A stretch of DNA of 64,000 nucleotides from Blastomonas natatoria (GTDB taxonomy: Bacteria; Pseudomonadota; Alphaproteobacteria; Sphingomonadales; Sphingomonadaceae): the NCBI RefSeq assembly GCF_003201955.1, contig NZ_QJJM01000003.1, positions 1 through 64,000 on the forward strand. Direction: 5' to 3'. The position numbers and the translations under genes are program-made. Shown piece after piece: positions 54,090 to 62,932 of this stretch. The number at the start of each line of letters is the position of its first letter. Within the stretch, counting starts at the first letter, position 1. The notes beneath the pieces were generated by a model that saw only the letters and a list, made by a program, of their open reading frames with translations, was not told the DNA's origin and ran no database searches.

Positions 54090-54860
54090 TTAGCTGCGGA
54101 AATGGCCGCCGCCATCGACGGTGAAATCGACTCCGGTGGTGAAGCTCGCCTGGTCGGAGAGCAGGAAGACGATCGCGTTGACCACCTCGTGCGCCTCGCC
54201 GACGCGGCCCATCGGATGGTTTGCGGCGAACATGGCCTCGACCTCGTCCGCCGTCCCCGGCAACGCTTCCAGATAGCGTTCGAACATCGGCGTGCGGATC
54301 GCGCCGGGGTGCACGGTATTGGCGCGAATGGGCAGGCCCTTTTCGGCGCAGTCGAGCGCGATGGTCTTGGTGAGCGCGGTGACCGCCGCCTTGGACGCGC
54401 AATAGGCGGCAAAGCCCGAGCCCACCCGCAGCGCGAGCATCGACCCGATATTGACGATCGCGCCCGGCTCTTTCGCTGCAGCCATGGCGGGGATGGCGAC
54501 GCGGCAGCCGTTGAACGTGCCATTGAGGTTGATATCGATGGTTCGGCTCCAGCTGTCCAGATCGACATCGACCACCGATCCCGGCTCGGAAATCCCGGCG
54601 ACATTGACCAGGTGGGTGAGCTTGCCGAAGGTCGCCTGCGCCGCCTGCACCGCGGCCTGCCATTGGCCGAGATCGCGCACGTCGAGCGAGACCGCCATCG
54701 CGCGTTCGCCCAGTTCCGATGCCAGCGCCTTGGCCTTGTCGAACTGCACATCGCCCAGCACGACACAGCCGCCTTCCTCGACGATGCGCCGCCCGGTCGC
54801 CCCGCCAATGCCCTCCGCCCCGCCCGAAATCAGCGCGACCTTGCCCTGCATCATTGCCAT
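54090..54860 (-). CDS. SDR-family oxidoreductase 2
   Basis: 256 residues. Cofactor motif SGGAEGIGGATG and catalytic YCASK are present. Starts 3 nt after the thiolase-like stop, so it is co-transcribed. Probably a beta-hydroxyacyl-CoA or alcohol dehydrogenase of the pathway. Confidence 0.88.
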   Translation of the reverse strand: MAMMQGKVALISGGAEGIGGATGRRIVEEGGCVVLGDVQFDKAKALASELGERAMAVSLDVRDLGQWQAAVQAAQATFGKLTHLVNVAGISEPGSVVDVDLDSWSRTIDINLNGTFNGCRVAIPAMAAAKEPGAIVNIGSMLALRVGSGFAAYCASKAAVTALTKTIALDCAEKGLPIRANTVHPGAIRTPMFERYLEALPGTADEVEAMFAANHPMGRVGEAHEVVNAIVFLLSDQASFTTGVDFTVDGGGHFRS

Positions 54861-54863
54861 ATT

Positions 54864-56009
54864 TTAACGCTCCAGTATCGCGACAGCCGAGAGGCCCGGC
54901 GCGCCATAGACATGGCTGTACGCGGTCTTCGGGTTTCCCGGCACCTGTCGTGCGCCGCCACGTCCGCGCAACTGTACCACATTTTCATAGACCTGCCGCA
55001 GCCCGGACGCCCCGATCGGCTCGCCACAGGCCAGACAGCCGCCATCGGTATTGACCGGTAGCTCTCCGTGCAGCTCGGTGCGCCCTTCGGCCAGCCATTG
55101 CTCCTGCTCGCCATCCTGGCAGAAGCCGTTTTCGGCCATGTGCATGATTTCCGCGCCCGATTCGGTGTCCTGCAATTGCGCGACATCGATATCCTCGGGG
55201 CCGATGCCGGCGGCTTCGTACGCCGCCTGGCTCGCCAGCTCGGTCGGCTTGCCGCCGCGCTCGACGCTGATTGCGGGCGCGAACACCTCGAACGATCCGG
55301 GCGGACGGGTGCGCACCGCGATGCTGGAAATCTTCACCCCGTCCGCGCCCAGTTCGCGCGCCTTTTTCTCCGAGGCGATGATCAGCGCGACCGCCCCCTC
55401 GGCGGGCGAGCAGAACATGTATTTGGTCAGCGGGTCGTTGACCATCGGGGCGTTCAATATAGTGTCGAGATCGACCGGCGAGCGCCGCCAGGCATGATCG
55501 CACAGCGTGCCGTTGCGAAACGCCTTTTCCGCGACCTTGCCGAGCGTCGCGCGGCTGATGCCATGCAGCTGCATGTAGCGCTGGATCTTGAGCGCGAAGA
55601 ATTGCGTGGTCAGCATCATGCCGGTCTCGCCATACCATTCGGGCAGGCCCCAGTCGCCGGGCTGGGCGTTGAAGGCACCGCGCGGATGCTTGTCGAAACC
55701 GACCGCCATGGCGATGTCGCACTGGCCAGAGGCGACTGCGTTGCGCGCCGAGGCGAGCGCGCTGCCGCCGGTCGCGCATCCGTTCGACACGTTGATGAAG
55801 GGAAGGCCGGTCAGCCCCAGTTCGTTGACCATGATATCGGCATTGCCCGCGGCTTCCGATCCGCCATAGGCGCATTCGATATCGGTCCATGCCAGCCCCG
55901 CATCGGCCAGTGCCTGGTGCACCGCAAACACGCCCTGATCGCGGCCCGACCGCCCCTCGGTGCGCCCGAACGGGTGAATGCCTGCGCCGATTATGTGGAC
56001 TTGGGTCAT
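54864..56009 (-). CDS. Thiolase-like protein with missing catalytic residues
   Basis: 381 residues. The nucleophile-loop Cys is present (NVSNGCATGGSAL). The usual GHP motif is GEP (GCLACGEPIGASGLRQ), and the C-terminal CxGxGxG is VYGAPGLSAV, so the catalytic His and second Cys are absent. This loss, together with a DUF35 partner gene upstream, resembles Ltp2-type aldolases in steroid side-chain degradation. Start at ATG 56009; the longer frame to 56081 runs into a family A repeat. Downstream SDR begins 3 nt after its stop. Confidence 0.85.
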   Translation of the reverse strand: MTQVHIIGAGIHPFGRTEGRSGRDQGVFAVHQALADAGLAWTDIECAYGGSEAAGNADIMVNELGLTGLPFINVSNGCATGGSALASARNAVASGQCDIAMAVGFDKHPRGAFNAQPGDWGLPEWYGETGMMLTTQFFALKIQRYMQLHGISRATLGKVAEKAFRNGTLCDHAWRRSPVDLDTILNAPMVNDPLTKYMFCSPAEGAVALIIASEKKARELGADGVKISSIAVRTRPPGSFEVFAPAISVERGGKPTELASQAAYEAAGIGPEDIDVAQLQDTESGAEIMHMAENGFCQDGEQEQWLAEGRTELHGELPVNTDGGCLACGEPIGASGLRQVYENVVQLRGRGGARQVPGNPKTAYSHVYGAPGLSAVAILER

Positions 56010-56037
56010 GGAAAGAGGGCTCTCGAGCTTTTCCGCG

Positions 56038-56110
56038 TTCCCGAGCGACGTCGAGGGACGCATGCGCAACCCTCTGCGCACACGTCCCTCGACTTCGCTC
56101 GGGACAAACG
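56038..56110. repeat. Palindromic element family A, copy 4 (truncated left end)
   Basis: Right end CGCTCGGGACAAACGGG complete; left end begins at TTCCCGAGCGACGTCGAGGG, lacking GTTTG. Between the DUF35 stop and the thiolase-like start. Confidence 0.75.
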
Positions 56111-56127
56111 GGAGGTGGTGGGCTGGA

Positions 56128-56520
56128 TCATGCGGAAGGCCTGAACGCGAACGTGGTCCGGCCTGGTGCGAACTCGATCAGCACCAGCTCCATCGCCATG
56201 CCGAGCTTGAGGTCGCTCAGGACCGCCCCCTCGATGTGCGTCTCGACGATCACCTCGCCGGGCAACTCGACATAGCCGAGCAGAAAGGGCACGAATTCCT
56301 CCGGTCCGGTATAAGGCGGCGATTTCGGGCGGAAATCCTGGCTGGTCCACGACCACAGCGTACCGGTAGGAGAGAGGGGTAGCGGCGCGTAATGCTGCGC
56401 AGCATCGCCCTCGGGCATCGGGAAGACGATCTCTCCCGTTTGCATATGGCGGCCACCGATGAGGCGCGGTTCGGCTTCGTCAGTCCACAGGCCCTCAGCA
56501 ACGGGAAGCGGCATGCTCAT
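56128..56520 (-). CDS. Cys-less DUF35/OB-fold protein
   Basis: 130 residues. The DUF35 layout is seen (N-terminal ribbon segment GGRHMQTGEIVFPMP, then OB-fold LGYVELPGEVIVETHIEG), but the four zinc-ribbon cysteines are missing; there is no Cys at all. Overlaps the stop of the upstream ACAD by 4 nt (ATGA), so it is coupled to it. DUF35 domains partner thiolase-like proteins; the thiolase-like gene follows after a repeat. Confidence 0.8.
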   Translation of the reverse strand: MSMPLPVAEGLWTDEAEPRLIGGRHMQTGEIVFPMPEGDAAQHYAPLPLSPTGTLWSWTSQDFRPKSPPYTGPEEFVPFLLGYVELPGEVIVETHIEGAVLSDLKLGMAMELVLIEFAPGRTTFAFRPSA

Positions 56521-57608
56521 GCTGCTGCCCTGATCGCTGCCTGCGCATAGGCATCGAGCCCGCTCGCCGGATCGCCCAGCCATTGCGACAGCAGCAGGAC
56601 GCGCTTGTGCGCATGGCCGATTTCCAGTTCGTCGGTGGTGCCCATGCCGCCGTGCAGCTGCACCGCCTCGCGTCCTATGGCGAGCGCGGCCTCCGCGACC
56701 ACCGCCTTCATGCCCGCGATCTCGTTCGCTTCGCCCGAAGTGACCGCAGCGATCAGCGCGCTTTTCGCTTGATCGACCAGCGCATAGGCATCGACCATCC
56801 GGTGCTGGATCGCCTGAAACCGCCCGATCGGCTGGCCGAACTGCTCGCGCTGGCGGACATAGGCGAGCGTATCGTCGAACAGCCGCCGCGCCAGCCCCGC
56901 CATCTCTGCTGCTGCGACCAGCCGTGCGGTGCCGAGCGCGGCTTCGACCACATCCCAATCGAGCGCCAATCGGGCATCGGTGGCGACTTCGCAGCCGAGC
57001 AGCCGGATTTCTGCCGCCATATTGCCGTCGATCACGCGATAGCCTCGCCGGTGCAGTCCTGATGCATTGGCGGCGACGAGAAACAGCGCCGGGCCGCTAT
57101 CCGTCGCAGCGCTGACCAGCAGCCAGTCCGCAGCCATGCCGCCAAGCGAGAAACTCTTTTCGCCTTGCAGCACGAAGCCGTTGGCGGTCTGTTTTGCGGT
57201 CGTGACGCGCGGAGTCGTGACATGCCGCCCCCCGGGCTCGAACAGCGCCAGCGCGGCAATCGCCTCGCCTGAGGCCAGTGCGTGGATCAAAGGATGATGC
57301 TCCACCAGTCCCGACCCTGCCAGCAGCATCGGCAGCACCGCATTTTCCAGCCAGTTGTCCGACGAGATGCGCAGGCCGAAGCTTTCGCCCACCGCGACCA
57401 GATCGAGCAGGCTGCTGCCAAGCCCGCCCTTGTCCTGGCCGAGCGCCATCGCGGTCAGGCCCAGCTCGGCCAAGGCCTGCCAGCGCGCGCGGTCGATGCC
57501 GCCCGGCGCGGCGCGCTGTGCCTTGCGCGCGGCAATGTCGCGCCCTTCCAGAAACCGCTCGACAGAGGCGCGGTAGAGCAGCTGGCTTTCGTCATAATCG
57601 AAATTCAT
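56517..57608 (-). CDS. Acyl-CoA dehydrogenase 2
   Basis: 363 residues. Starts MNFDYDESQLLYRASVERFL at 57608. The N-terminal domain is somewhat shortened; C-terminal QLHGGMGTTDELEIGHAHKR is typical of ACAD-like beta subunits. ATG overlaps the P450 stop by 4 nt; its own stop overlaps the DUF35 start. Likely forms a heteromer with the ACAD at 52117 or acts alone on a branched acyl-CoA. Confidence 0.88.
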   Translation of the reverse strand: MNFDYDESQLLYRASVERFLEGRDIAARKAQRAAPGGIDRARWQALAELGLTAMALGQDKGGLGSSLLDLVAVGESFGLRISSDNWLENAVLPMLLAGSGLVEHHPLIHALASGEAIAALALFEPGGRHVTTPRVTTAKQTANGFVLQGEKSFSLGGMAADWLLVSAATDSGPALFLVAANASGLHRRGYRVIDGNMAAEIRLLGCEVATDARLALDWDVVEAALGTARLVAAAEMAGLARRLFDDTLAYVRQREQFGQPIGRFQAIQHRMVDAYALVDQAKSALIAAVTSGEANEIAGMKAVVAEAALAIGREAVQLHGGMGTTDELEIGHAHKRVLLLSQWLGDPASGLDAYAQAAIRAAA

Positions 57609-58843
57609 GGGCAACGCTCGAAACGCACCGGCACGCAAACGGGTCCGCGCAGCATCATGTTGGGGGGATAGGCGATTGAGGCTTCGTCGGTCAGCGTGAT
57701 GCCCGAAATGCGCGGCAGCAGCTCCTCGAACGCGACGGTCATTTCCTTTCGGCTCAGCATGTTGCCGACGCACATATGGATGCCGCGCCCGAAGGCGAGA
57801 TGGGTGCGGGCATTGGCCCGGTCGACGAGAAACCGGTCGGGCTCTTCATAGCGTTCGGGGTCGCGATTGGCGGCCGCATAGCGCATCATTACCATCGCGC
57901 CCTTGGGCAGGGTCACCCCACCCAGCTCGGCGTCTGCCTTCATCACTCGCCAGATGCCGGACGAGGCGCTGGCGAGGCGCAGCATCTCCTCGATCATGTT
58001 GGGGATGATCTTCGGGTCCGCCTTAGCCTTGGCGAGTTCCGACGGATTGCGCGCGAGCAGGATGATGCCCTCCGCCAGCGTCGCGGTGGTCGTTTCGTTG
58101 CCCGCGACCAGCAGCTGCTGCACGATCGACAGCAGTTCGCCATCGTCGAGCGGGCGCTCGCCGTCGATCTCGGCATGGACAAGGTCGGAGAGAAGGTCGT
58201 CGGTCGGGTTCGCGCGGCGCAGGTCCATCTGTGCCTTGATCGCATGCTGGAACTCGACCACCTCGCGCGCGCATTGCAGCTCGCGCTCCCTGGGCACCAT
58301 GCCGCCCAGCCGATCGACAAAGGCATCGGTCCAGCGCTTGATCGTTTCCGGCGGCTCGTGCGTGAGACCGAGCTGTTCGGAGATCATCCGGATCGGCAGC
58401 GGCATGGCGAAATCGCGGATGAACTCGATATCGTCCTGCGTCAGCATCCTTTCGATCAGATCGCGTGCGATCTCGCGGATATGCGCCTCGAGCTTGTTCA
58501 CGCGCGGCGCGGAAAAGGCCAGATTGACGAGCTTGCGAAACCGCGTGTGCACCGGCGGGTCGGCGGTCAGCAGCGTGTCGACCTGCGGCCAGCCTTCGTC
58601 CAGGATCGCCTTGACCTCCGGATCTTCGGACCGCGCGCCCGAGAGCACTGCCTGGAAATTGTTGGAGAATTCATCCGTCCGCGACGTCGCCTCGCTGACC
58701 AGCCTGTGGCTCAGCACCAGATACAGGCCGGTCGCCTTGTCGTGATAGACTGGCTCGGTCGGCAGATGCTCCTGATAGAAGGCGAAGGGGCTGGTCAGCA
58801 CGTCGGGATGGAAAAAGCTCTTCTGCTCCGCCGCCACCGTCAT
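57605..58843 (-). CDS. Cytochrome P450
   Basis: 412 residues, class I bacterial soluble type. The haem motif FGRGIHMCVGN is near residue 345; the I-helix oxygen-activation segment LVAGNETTTATLAEG and the ExxR (EEMLRL) are present. Translationally coupled to the downstream ACAD. Would hydroxylate the substrate early, e.g. a terminal methyl as in CYP125-type steroid catabolism, by analogy only. Needs ferredoxin and reductase encoded elsewhere. The divergent parDE lies 170 bp away. Confidence 0.9.
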   Translation of the reverse strand: MTVAAEQKSFFHPDVLTSPFAFYQEHLPTEPVYHDKATGLYLVLSHRLVSEATSRTDEFSNNFQAVLSGARSEDPEVKAILDEGWPQVDTLLTADPPVHTRFRKLVNLAFSAPRVNKLEAHIREIARDLIERMLTQDDIEFIRDFAMPLPIRMISEQLGLTHEPPETIKRWTDAFVDRLGGMVPRERELQCAREVVEFQHAIKAQMDLRRANPTDDLLSDLVHAEIDGERPLDDGELLSIVQQLLVAGNETTTATLAEGIILLARNPSELAKAKADPKIIPNMIEEMLRLASASSGIWRVMKADAELGGVTLPKGAMVMMRYAAANRDPERYEEPDRFLVDRANARTHLAFGRGIHMCVGNMLSRKEMTVAFEELLPRISGITLTDEASIAYPPNMMLRGPVCVPVRFERCP

Positions 58844-58943
58844 GCCCTGCTCCCATGGTTCTGATGTGCCATGAAACCGTCATAGCCCGCAGCGGCGCCG
58901 CCTCGCGATAGTCGAAAATGTTAGGGAGGGACGTGCAAGCGGC

Positions 58944-58979
58944 GATAACCAAAATTGCGCATTTTGTGTTATCATGATA
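58944..58979. promoter_or_regulatory. Inverted repeats upstream of parDE
   Basis: GATAACCAAAA and TTTTGTGTTATC form an imperfect dyad around TTGCGCA (58944-58973), overlapping a perfect 10-base palindrome TATCATGATA (58970-58979). The position, 34-69 bp before parD, fits the autorepressor site usual for type II antitoxins. Confidence 0.55.
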
Positions 58980-59012
58980 GGTCATGGGTCGGTAATGGAA
59001 GGAATGACCGCG

Positions 59013-59258
59013 ATGAACGTATCGATCGGCGAACGGTGGGAAGGCTATGTCGAGGCGCTGCTCAAGACCGGGCGCTATGCCTCCGCCAGCGAAGTGATCC
59101 GCGAAGGCCTGCGCCTGGTCGAAGAGCGCGAGGCGAAGCTTGCGGCGCTGCGCGAGACGATCGAAACTTCGCTTGCACGCGGTGGCGAGAATACGGATGG
59201 TGATGTGGATCGGCGCTTGGAAACAGTAGCGCATGAGCTCAAGGTACAAGGATATTAG
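59013..59258 (+). CDS. parD: ParD-type antitoxin
   Basis: 81 residues. The ribbon-helix-helix DNA-binding N-terminus is seen in the layout NVSIGERWEGYVEALLKTGR (20 residues), followed by YASASEVIREGLRLVEER. The C-terminal tail is the toxin-binding part. The ATG at 59013 has AAGGA nine bases upstream; longer starts at 58974, 58995 or 59004 are less likely. The toxin follows with no gap. Confidence 0.88.
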   Translation: MNVSIGERWEGYVEALLKTGRYASASEVIREGLRLVEEREAKLAALRETIETSLARGGENTDGDVDRRLETVAHELKVQGY

Positions 59259-59564
59259 GTGCGGGCACTTATCTATCTTGACGCTGCGACAGACGATCTG
59301 GTCGAGATACTCAGGCATATCACCCTAGAGTCCCGCCATCTGCCTACGGCACTGCGCTTTGTCGAGAAACTGCGCGCCAGATGCTCGCATCTGGCTTCAC
59401 TACCCGGAACGCTGGGATCGGATCGCAGCGACTTGGCACCCGGGCTGCGCAGCGTCCCCGCCCATGGGTATATCATCTTCTTCCGATATGGCGACGAGAG
59501 CGTGGAGATCGCCAACATCCTCCAAGCCAGCCGCGATGTCCTCAGCCATTTCGATAGCGAATGA
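59259..59564 (+). CDS. parE: ParE/RelE-type toxin
   Basis: 101 residues with a RelE/ParE-like fold. Residue patterns match ParE (DAATDDLVEILRHITLES, LPGTLGSDRSDLAPGLRSV, YIIFFRYGDESVEIANILQ). ParE toxins poison DNA gyrase. Translation starts at a GTG placed directly after the parD stop. The pair is on the plus strand, embedded in the minus-strand catabolic cluster. Confidence 0.88.
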   Translation: MRALIYLDAATDDLVEILRHITLESRHLPTALRFVEKLRARCSHLASLPGTLGSDRSDLAPGLRSVPAHGYIIFFRYGDESVEIANILQASRDVLSHFDSE

Positions 59565-59579
59565 CGACCCTGTGCCCGC

Positions 59580-60302
59580 TCAGCTGTGGGTCATTACCCC
59601 GCCATCGGCGATGATGCCCTGGCCGGTGATGAAGCGCGCGTCGTCGCTGGCCAGAAAGGCGATGACATCGGCAATGTCCTCGGGCTGTCCCAGCCGCTTG
59701 AGCGCCGACTTGTCGCGATAATATTCGGCTGCCGCGCCGTTCTCGAGCATGCCGCGCGTCATGCCAGTGACGATGCAGCCGGGCTGCACGCAATTGACCG
59801 TGATGCCGAAGGGTCCCAGCTCCATCGCCAGCGAGCGGGTAAAGCCGAGAATCGCGTGCTTGGAGGCGGCATAGGCGCCGAGCCCCGCATCGCCATAGCG
59901 CGACAGGATCGATCCGGTATTGATCACCCTGCCCGTCGAAGAGTCCTTGAGCAGCGAAAGGCATGCCTTGGCGAGCCGCGCGGGCGCGAGCAGGTTGACG
60001 TCGAGCCCGAACTGCCACTGATCGTCGGTCAGGTCCTCGAGCGTGCCCACCGGGCAGACCCCGGCATTGTTGACGAGGATATCGAGTCCGCCGAGCTGGC
60101 TTTCGGCTGCAGCTGCCAGCACGGCAATGGCCTGCGGATCGGCAAGATTGGCGACATGGTTGATGGTCCCTGCCATGCCTTCGCTGCTGATATCGCAGGC
60201 AAGCACCGTCGCGCCATCCGCGAGCAACCGCGCCACAGTCGCCGCGCCGATGCCCGATGCCGCGCCGGTGACCAACGCCTTGCGTCCCTGCAGCCTGCTC
60301 AT
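59580..60302 (-). CDS. SDR-family oxidoreductase 3
   Basis: 240 residues. Cofactor motif TGAASGIGAATVA and catalytic YAASK. Start ATG at 60302 with GGAGGGAG upstream, overlapping the ThuA-like 2 stop by 4 nt. Its 3' end is 15 bp from the convergent parE stop. Pathway step undefined. Confidence 0.87.
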   Translation of the reverse strand: MSRLQGRKALVTGAASGIGAATVARLLADGATVLACDISSEGMAGTINHVANLADPQAIAVLAAAAESQLGGLDILVNNAGVCPVGTLEDLTDDQWQFGLDVNLLAPARLAKACLSLLKDSSTGRVINTGSILSRYGDAGLGAYAASKHAILGFTRSLAMELGPFGITVNCVQPGCIVTGMTRGMLENGAAAEYYRDKSALKRLGQPEDIADVIAFLASDDARFITGQGIIADGGVMTHS

Positions 60303-61087
60303 GCTCGTCTCCCTCCGCTTTCGTCCTGTGTAACGTAATCCAGAGCATTGGCCAGCATTTGCCGCACATGGGGATTGGCATAGGCGGCGGGACCATCGCC
60401 GAACTGCAGATAGACCAGTTGCCCCGCCGCGACGGGCTTCGTCCAGCCGATCAGATGGCTTCCGGGCGGATGCGGCCAGGCTGAATTGTCGAACATCCGC
60501 CCCGCGACGGCATGTGCGGCAGAGTGGAAATTGTGCGCAACAAAATCGTGGTCTGCTGCGATCAGCGGGGTGACCCGCTCGGCGAAAATCTCGGCGAGAT
60601 ACAGTTCGTCGCACACAGCAAAGCGCGGTGGCAGGCCCTGTGTTACCGGATGGTCTCTCAGCATCACCGCCTGATATTCGACATCGTGCCGATAACCCGA
60701 ATCGAGACACTCGCGGCCGCGCAGCGTCTCGGGCCGATACAGGAACTTGCCTCCCAGCATCTCCGCCCATTCCGGCCAGTCCGCCCATCCGGCGAGCGCA
60801 TGGTGCAGCGCCACCGCGCCCTTGCCGTGCGCAAAATGCGCCTTGATGCCTGCAACAAAGCCGGGCGACGGGGGCCGCGTCGTTACCGTGCCGTTGGCAA
60901 AGGTGAAGCCAGGCATGTCGTAGAACAGCAGCGCATCGGCTTTCTCCGCCGCACCGTCTGCCACCTGCGCCTCGGCCTCGGGATGCACGAGATGCTCCAC
61001 CCGCCATCCGTCCAGGCTGGCAAGCAGAGCGGCAAAGGGCTCGGCCTCGTACGGATGGCCGCCCGACAGGACCAGAAGGTCGCGCAC
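60299..61087 (-). CDS. ThuA-like protein 2
   Basis: 262 residues. ThuA-like fold; conserved VALHHALAGWADWPEW and the metal-ligand candidates SGYRHDVEY and DHPVTQGL. Start codon is a GTG (61087), two bases after the MDR reductase stop; the longer frame to 61552 is a shadow of that gene. Second ThuA next to an SDR in this cluster; the two ThuA proteins are only distantly alike. Confidence 0.72.
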   Translation of the reverse strand: MRDLLVLSGGHPYEAEPFAALLASLDGWRVEHLVHPEAEAQVADGAAEKADALLFYDMPGFTFANGTVTTRPPSPGFVAGIKAHFAHGKGAVALHHALAGWADWPEWAEMLGGKFLYRPETLRGRECLDSGYRHDVEYQAVMLRDHPVTQGLPPRFAVCDELYLAEIFAERVTPLIAADHDFVAHNFHSAAHAVAGRMFDNSAWPHPPGSHLIGWTKPVAAGQLVYLQFGDGPAAYANPHVRQMLANALDYVTQDESGGRRA

Positions 61088-61089
61088 GC

Positions 61090-62103
61090 TCAGGCGATCT
61101 TCAGGATCATCTTGCCCTGGTTCGATCCCTCGAACAGCCGAAGGAAAGCGGGCAACGCGTTGTCGAGCCCTTCGTCGACATGCTCGTCGACGATCAGCTT
61201 GCCGGCCGCCGCCCATTCGCCCATTTGCGCGCCGCCCTCGGCAAAACGCGCGATATAATCGGCGACCAGCAATCCGCGGATCGAGGCGCGGTGCACGATC
61301 AGCTGCCAAATATTGCGCGCGCCCACCGGCTGCGGCGCGTTGTATTCGCTGATCAGCCCGCACAGGCCGATGCGCGCGCCGTGCTTGAGGTTCATCAGGC
61401 CCGCATCGAGAATGTCGCCGCCGACATTCTCGAAGATCACATCGACGCCATCGGGCGCGACCGCGCGGATCGCGGCATCGAGCGCGGCCACGTCCTTGCC
61501 GCGATAGTCGATGGCATGGTCGAAACCATAACGCTCGGTCAGCCGTGCACATTTCTCCGCGCCGCCCGCAATGCCGATCGCGGTGCAGCCCAGGATCTTG
61601 GCGATCTGCCCGACCAGCGATCCCACGGCCCCGGCGGCACCGGTAATCAGCACGACATCGCCCGGCTTAGGCTCGCACACGTCGAGAAAGCCGAAATAGG
61701 CGGTCATGCCCACCGCGCCGAAGAGCGAGAGGTAATTGGTCACCTTGGGCACCGCGTGCGGATCGATCGGCTGGGTAAAGCCGCCCAGGGTGCCGATCGA
61801 ATAGTCCTCGATCGCGTTGAGGCCCATCACCCATTGGCCCTTGGCAAAGCCCTCGGCGCGGCTCTTCTCGACCACGCCGATGGTGGTCGCGCGTACCGGG
61901 GCGCCCAAGGGGATCGGCGGCATGTAGCTGTCCGCGTCCGACATCCAGCCGCGCTGCGCCGGATCGAGCGAGGCATAATGGTTGCGGATCAGGAACTGGC
62001 CCTCGTCCAGAGCGGGAATGGTTGAAGTCTCTAGCGCAAAATCCTCGGCCACGGGCGCGCCGTTCGGACGGCGCTTCAGGATGAACTGGCGGTTCTGGGT
62101 CAT
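61090..62103 (-). CDS. NADP-dependent MDR oxidoreductase (2-alkenal/prostaglandin reductase-like)
   Basis: 337 residues, medium-chain dehydrogenase/reductase without catalytic zinc ligands. The cofactor motif is GAAGAVGSLVGQ; FENVGGDILDAGL is typical of curcumin/leukotriene-type double-bond reductases. Likely reduces an alpha,beta-unsaturated carbonyl. The GTG of the downstream ThuA gene follows by 2 nt. Confidence 0.88.
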   Translation of the reverse strand: MTQNRQFILKRRPNGAPVAEDFALETSTIPALDEGQFLIRNHYASLDPAQRGWMSDADSYMPPIPLGAPVRATTIGVVEKSRAEGFAKGQWVMGLNAIEDYSIGTLGGFTQPIDPHAVPKVTNYLSLFGAVGMTAYFGFLDVCEPKPGDVVLITGAAGAVGSLVGQIAKILGCTAIGIAGGAEKCARLTERYGFDHAIDYRGKDVAALDAAIRAVAPDGVDVIFENVGGDILDAGLMNLKHGARIGLCGLISEYNAPQPVGARNIWQLIVHRASIRGLLVADYIARFAEGGAQMGEWAAAGKLIVDEHVDEGLDNALPAFLRLFEGSNQGKMILKIA

Positions 62104-62138
62104 GGGTGGAGCGTCTCCGTGCAGGGAATGGAAAAGGG

Positions 62139-62891
62139 TCAGTCCGCACCCCGCCCGCCATCGACCAGCATGGCGGTGCCGGTGACCATGCGCGAGGCGG
62201 AACAGGCGAGGAAGGTGGCGGCGCTGGCGATGTCCTCGGGCGTTCCGACGCGCTGGAGTGCGTTGCCGTCCATCACGAAGGCTTTCACCGCATCATTGTC
62301 GCCATAGGCCTCGGTGATCATTTCTGTATAGATCACGCCGGGGTTCAGGGAATTGACCCGTACCTTCGGGTCCATCTGCGCGCCTTCCAGCGCGGCGACC
62401 CGGCTGAAATGCGTCACCGCCGCCTTGGCCGCGCAATAGGCGGCGCAATCTTCCAGCCCGATCAGTCCAGCCAGCGAGGAGATGTTGACGATAGACCCCG
62501 CGCTCCTGGTATCGCGCATCATGCGAAAGCCGTATTTGGTGCCGAGCACGACGCTCTCGACATCGGCGGTCCACAGCTCGCGGAAATCCTCTAGCGTCGT
62601 CTCAGGCAGGGGCCTGGTGAAGAACGATCCGGCGGAGTTGATGAGGGCATCGACCGACGCGTGGCGGGCGGTCACCGTCTCGGCGAACGCGGCCCAGTCG
62701 CTTTCCGAGGTGACGTCGAAGCTGTGGAACTCGGCACTGCCGCCCGCCGCCTCGACCTGGCGCACGGTCTCTGCGCCGCGCTCCGGATTGCGGCCGGTAG
62801 CGATGATGTGAAAGCCGGCCTTGGCGAGACGGATGGCCGTGGCGCGCCCGATTCCCGAGGTCGCGCCGGTGACGATGGCGGTACGGGTCAT
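62139..62891 (-). CDS. SDR-family oxidoreductase 4
   Basis: 250 residues. Cofactor motif TGATSGIGRAT and catalytic YCAAK. ATG at 62891 with CGGAGG upstream. The longer frame to 62969 runs through a family A repeat. Separated by 35 bp from the downstream MDR gene. Confidence 0.87.
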   Translation of the reverse strand: MTRTAIVTGATSGIGRATAIRLAKAGFHIIATGRNPERGAETVRQVEAAGGSAEFHSFDVTSESDWAAFAETVTARHASVDALINSAGSFFTRPLPETTLEDFRELWTADVESVVLGTKYGFRMMRDTRSAGSIVNISSLAGLIGLEDCAAYCAAKAAVTHFSRVAALEGAQMDPKVRVNSLNPGVIYTEMITEAYGDNDAVKAFVMDGNALQRVGTPEDIASAATFLACSASRMVTGTAMLVDGGRGAD

Positions 62892-62932
62892 GCGCTGGCC
62901 TCCGTTTGCAAGGGGCGCGCCATCAACCACCC

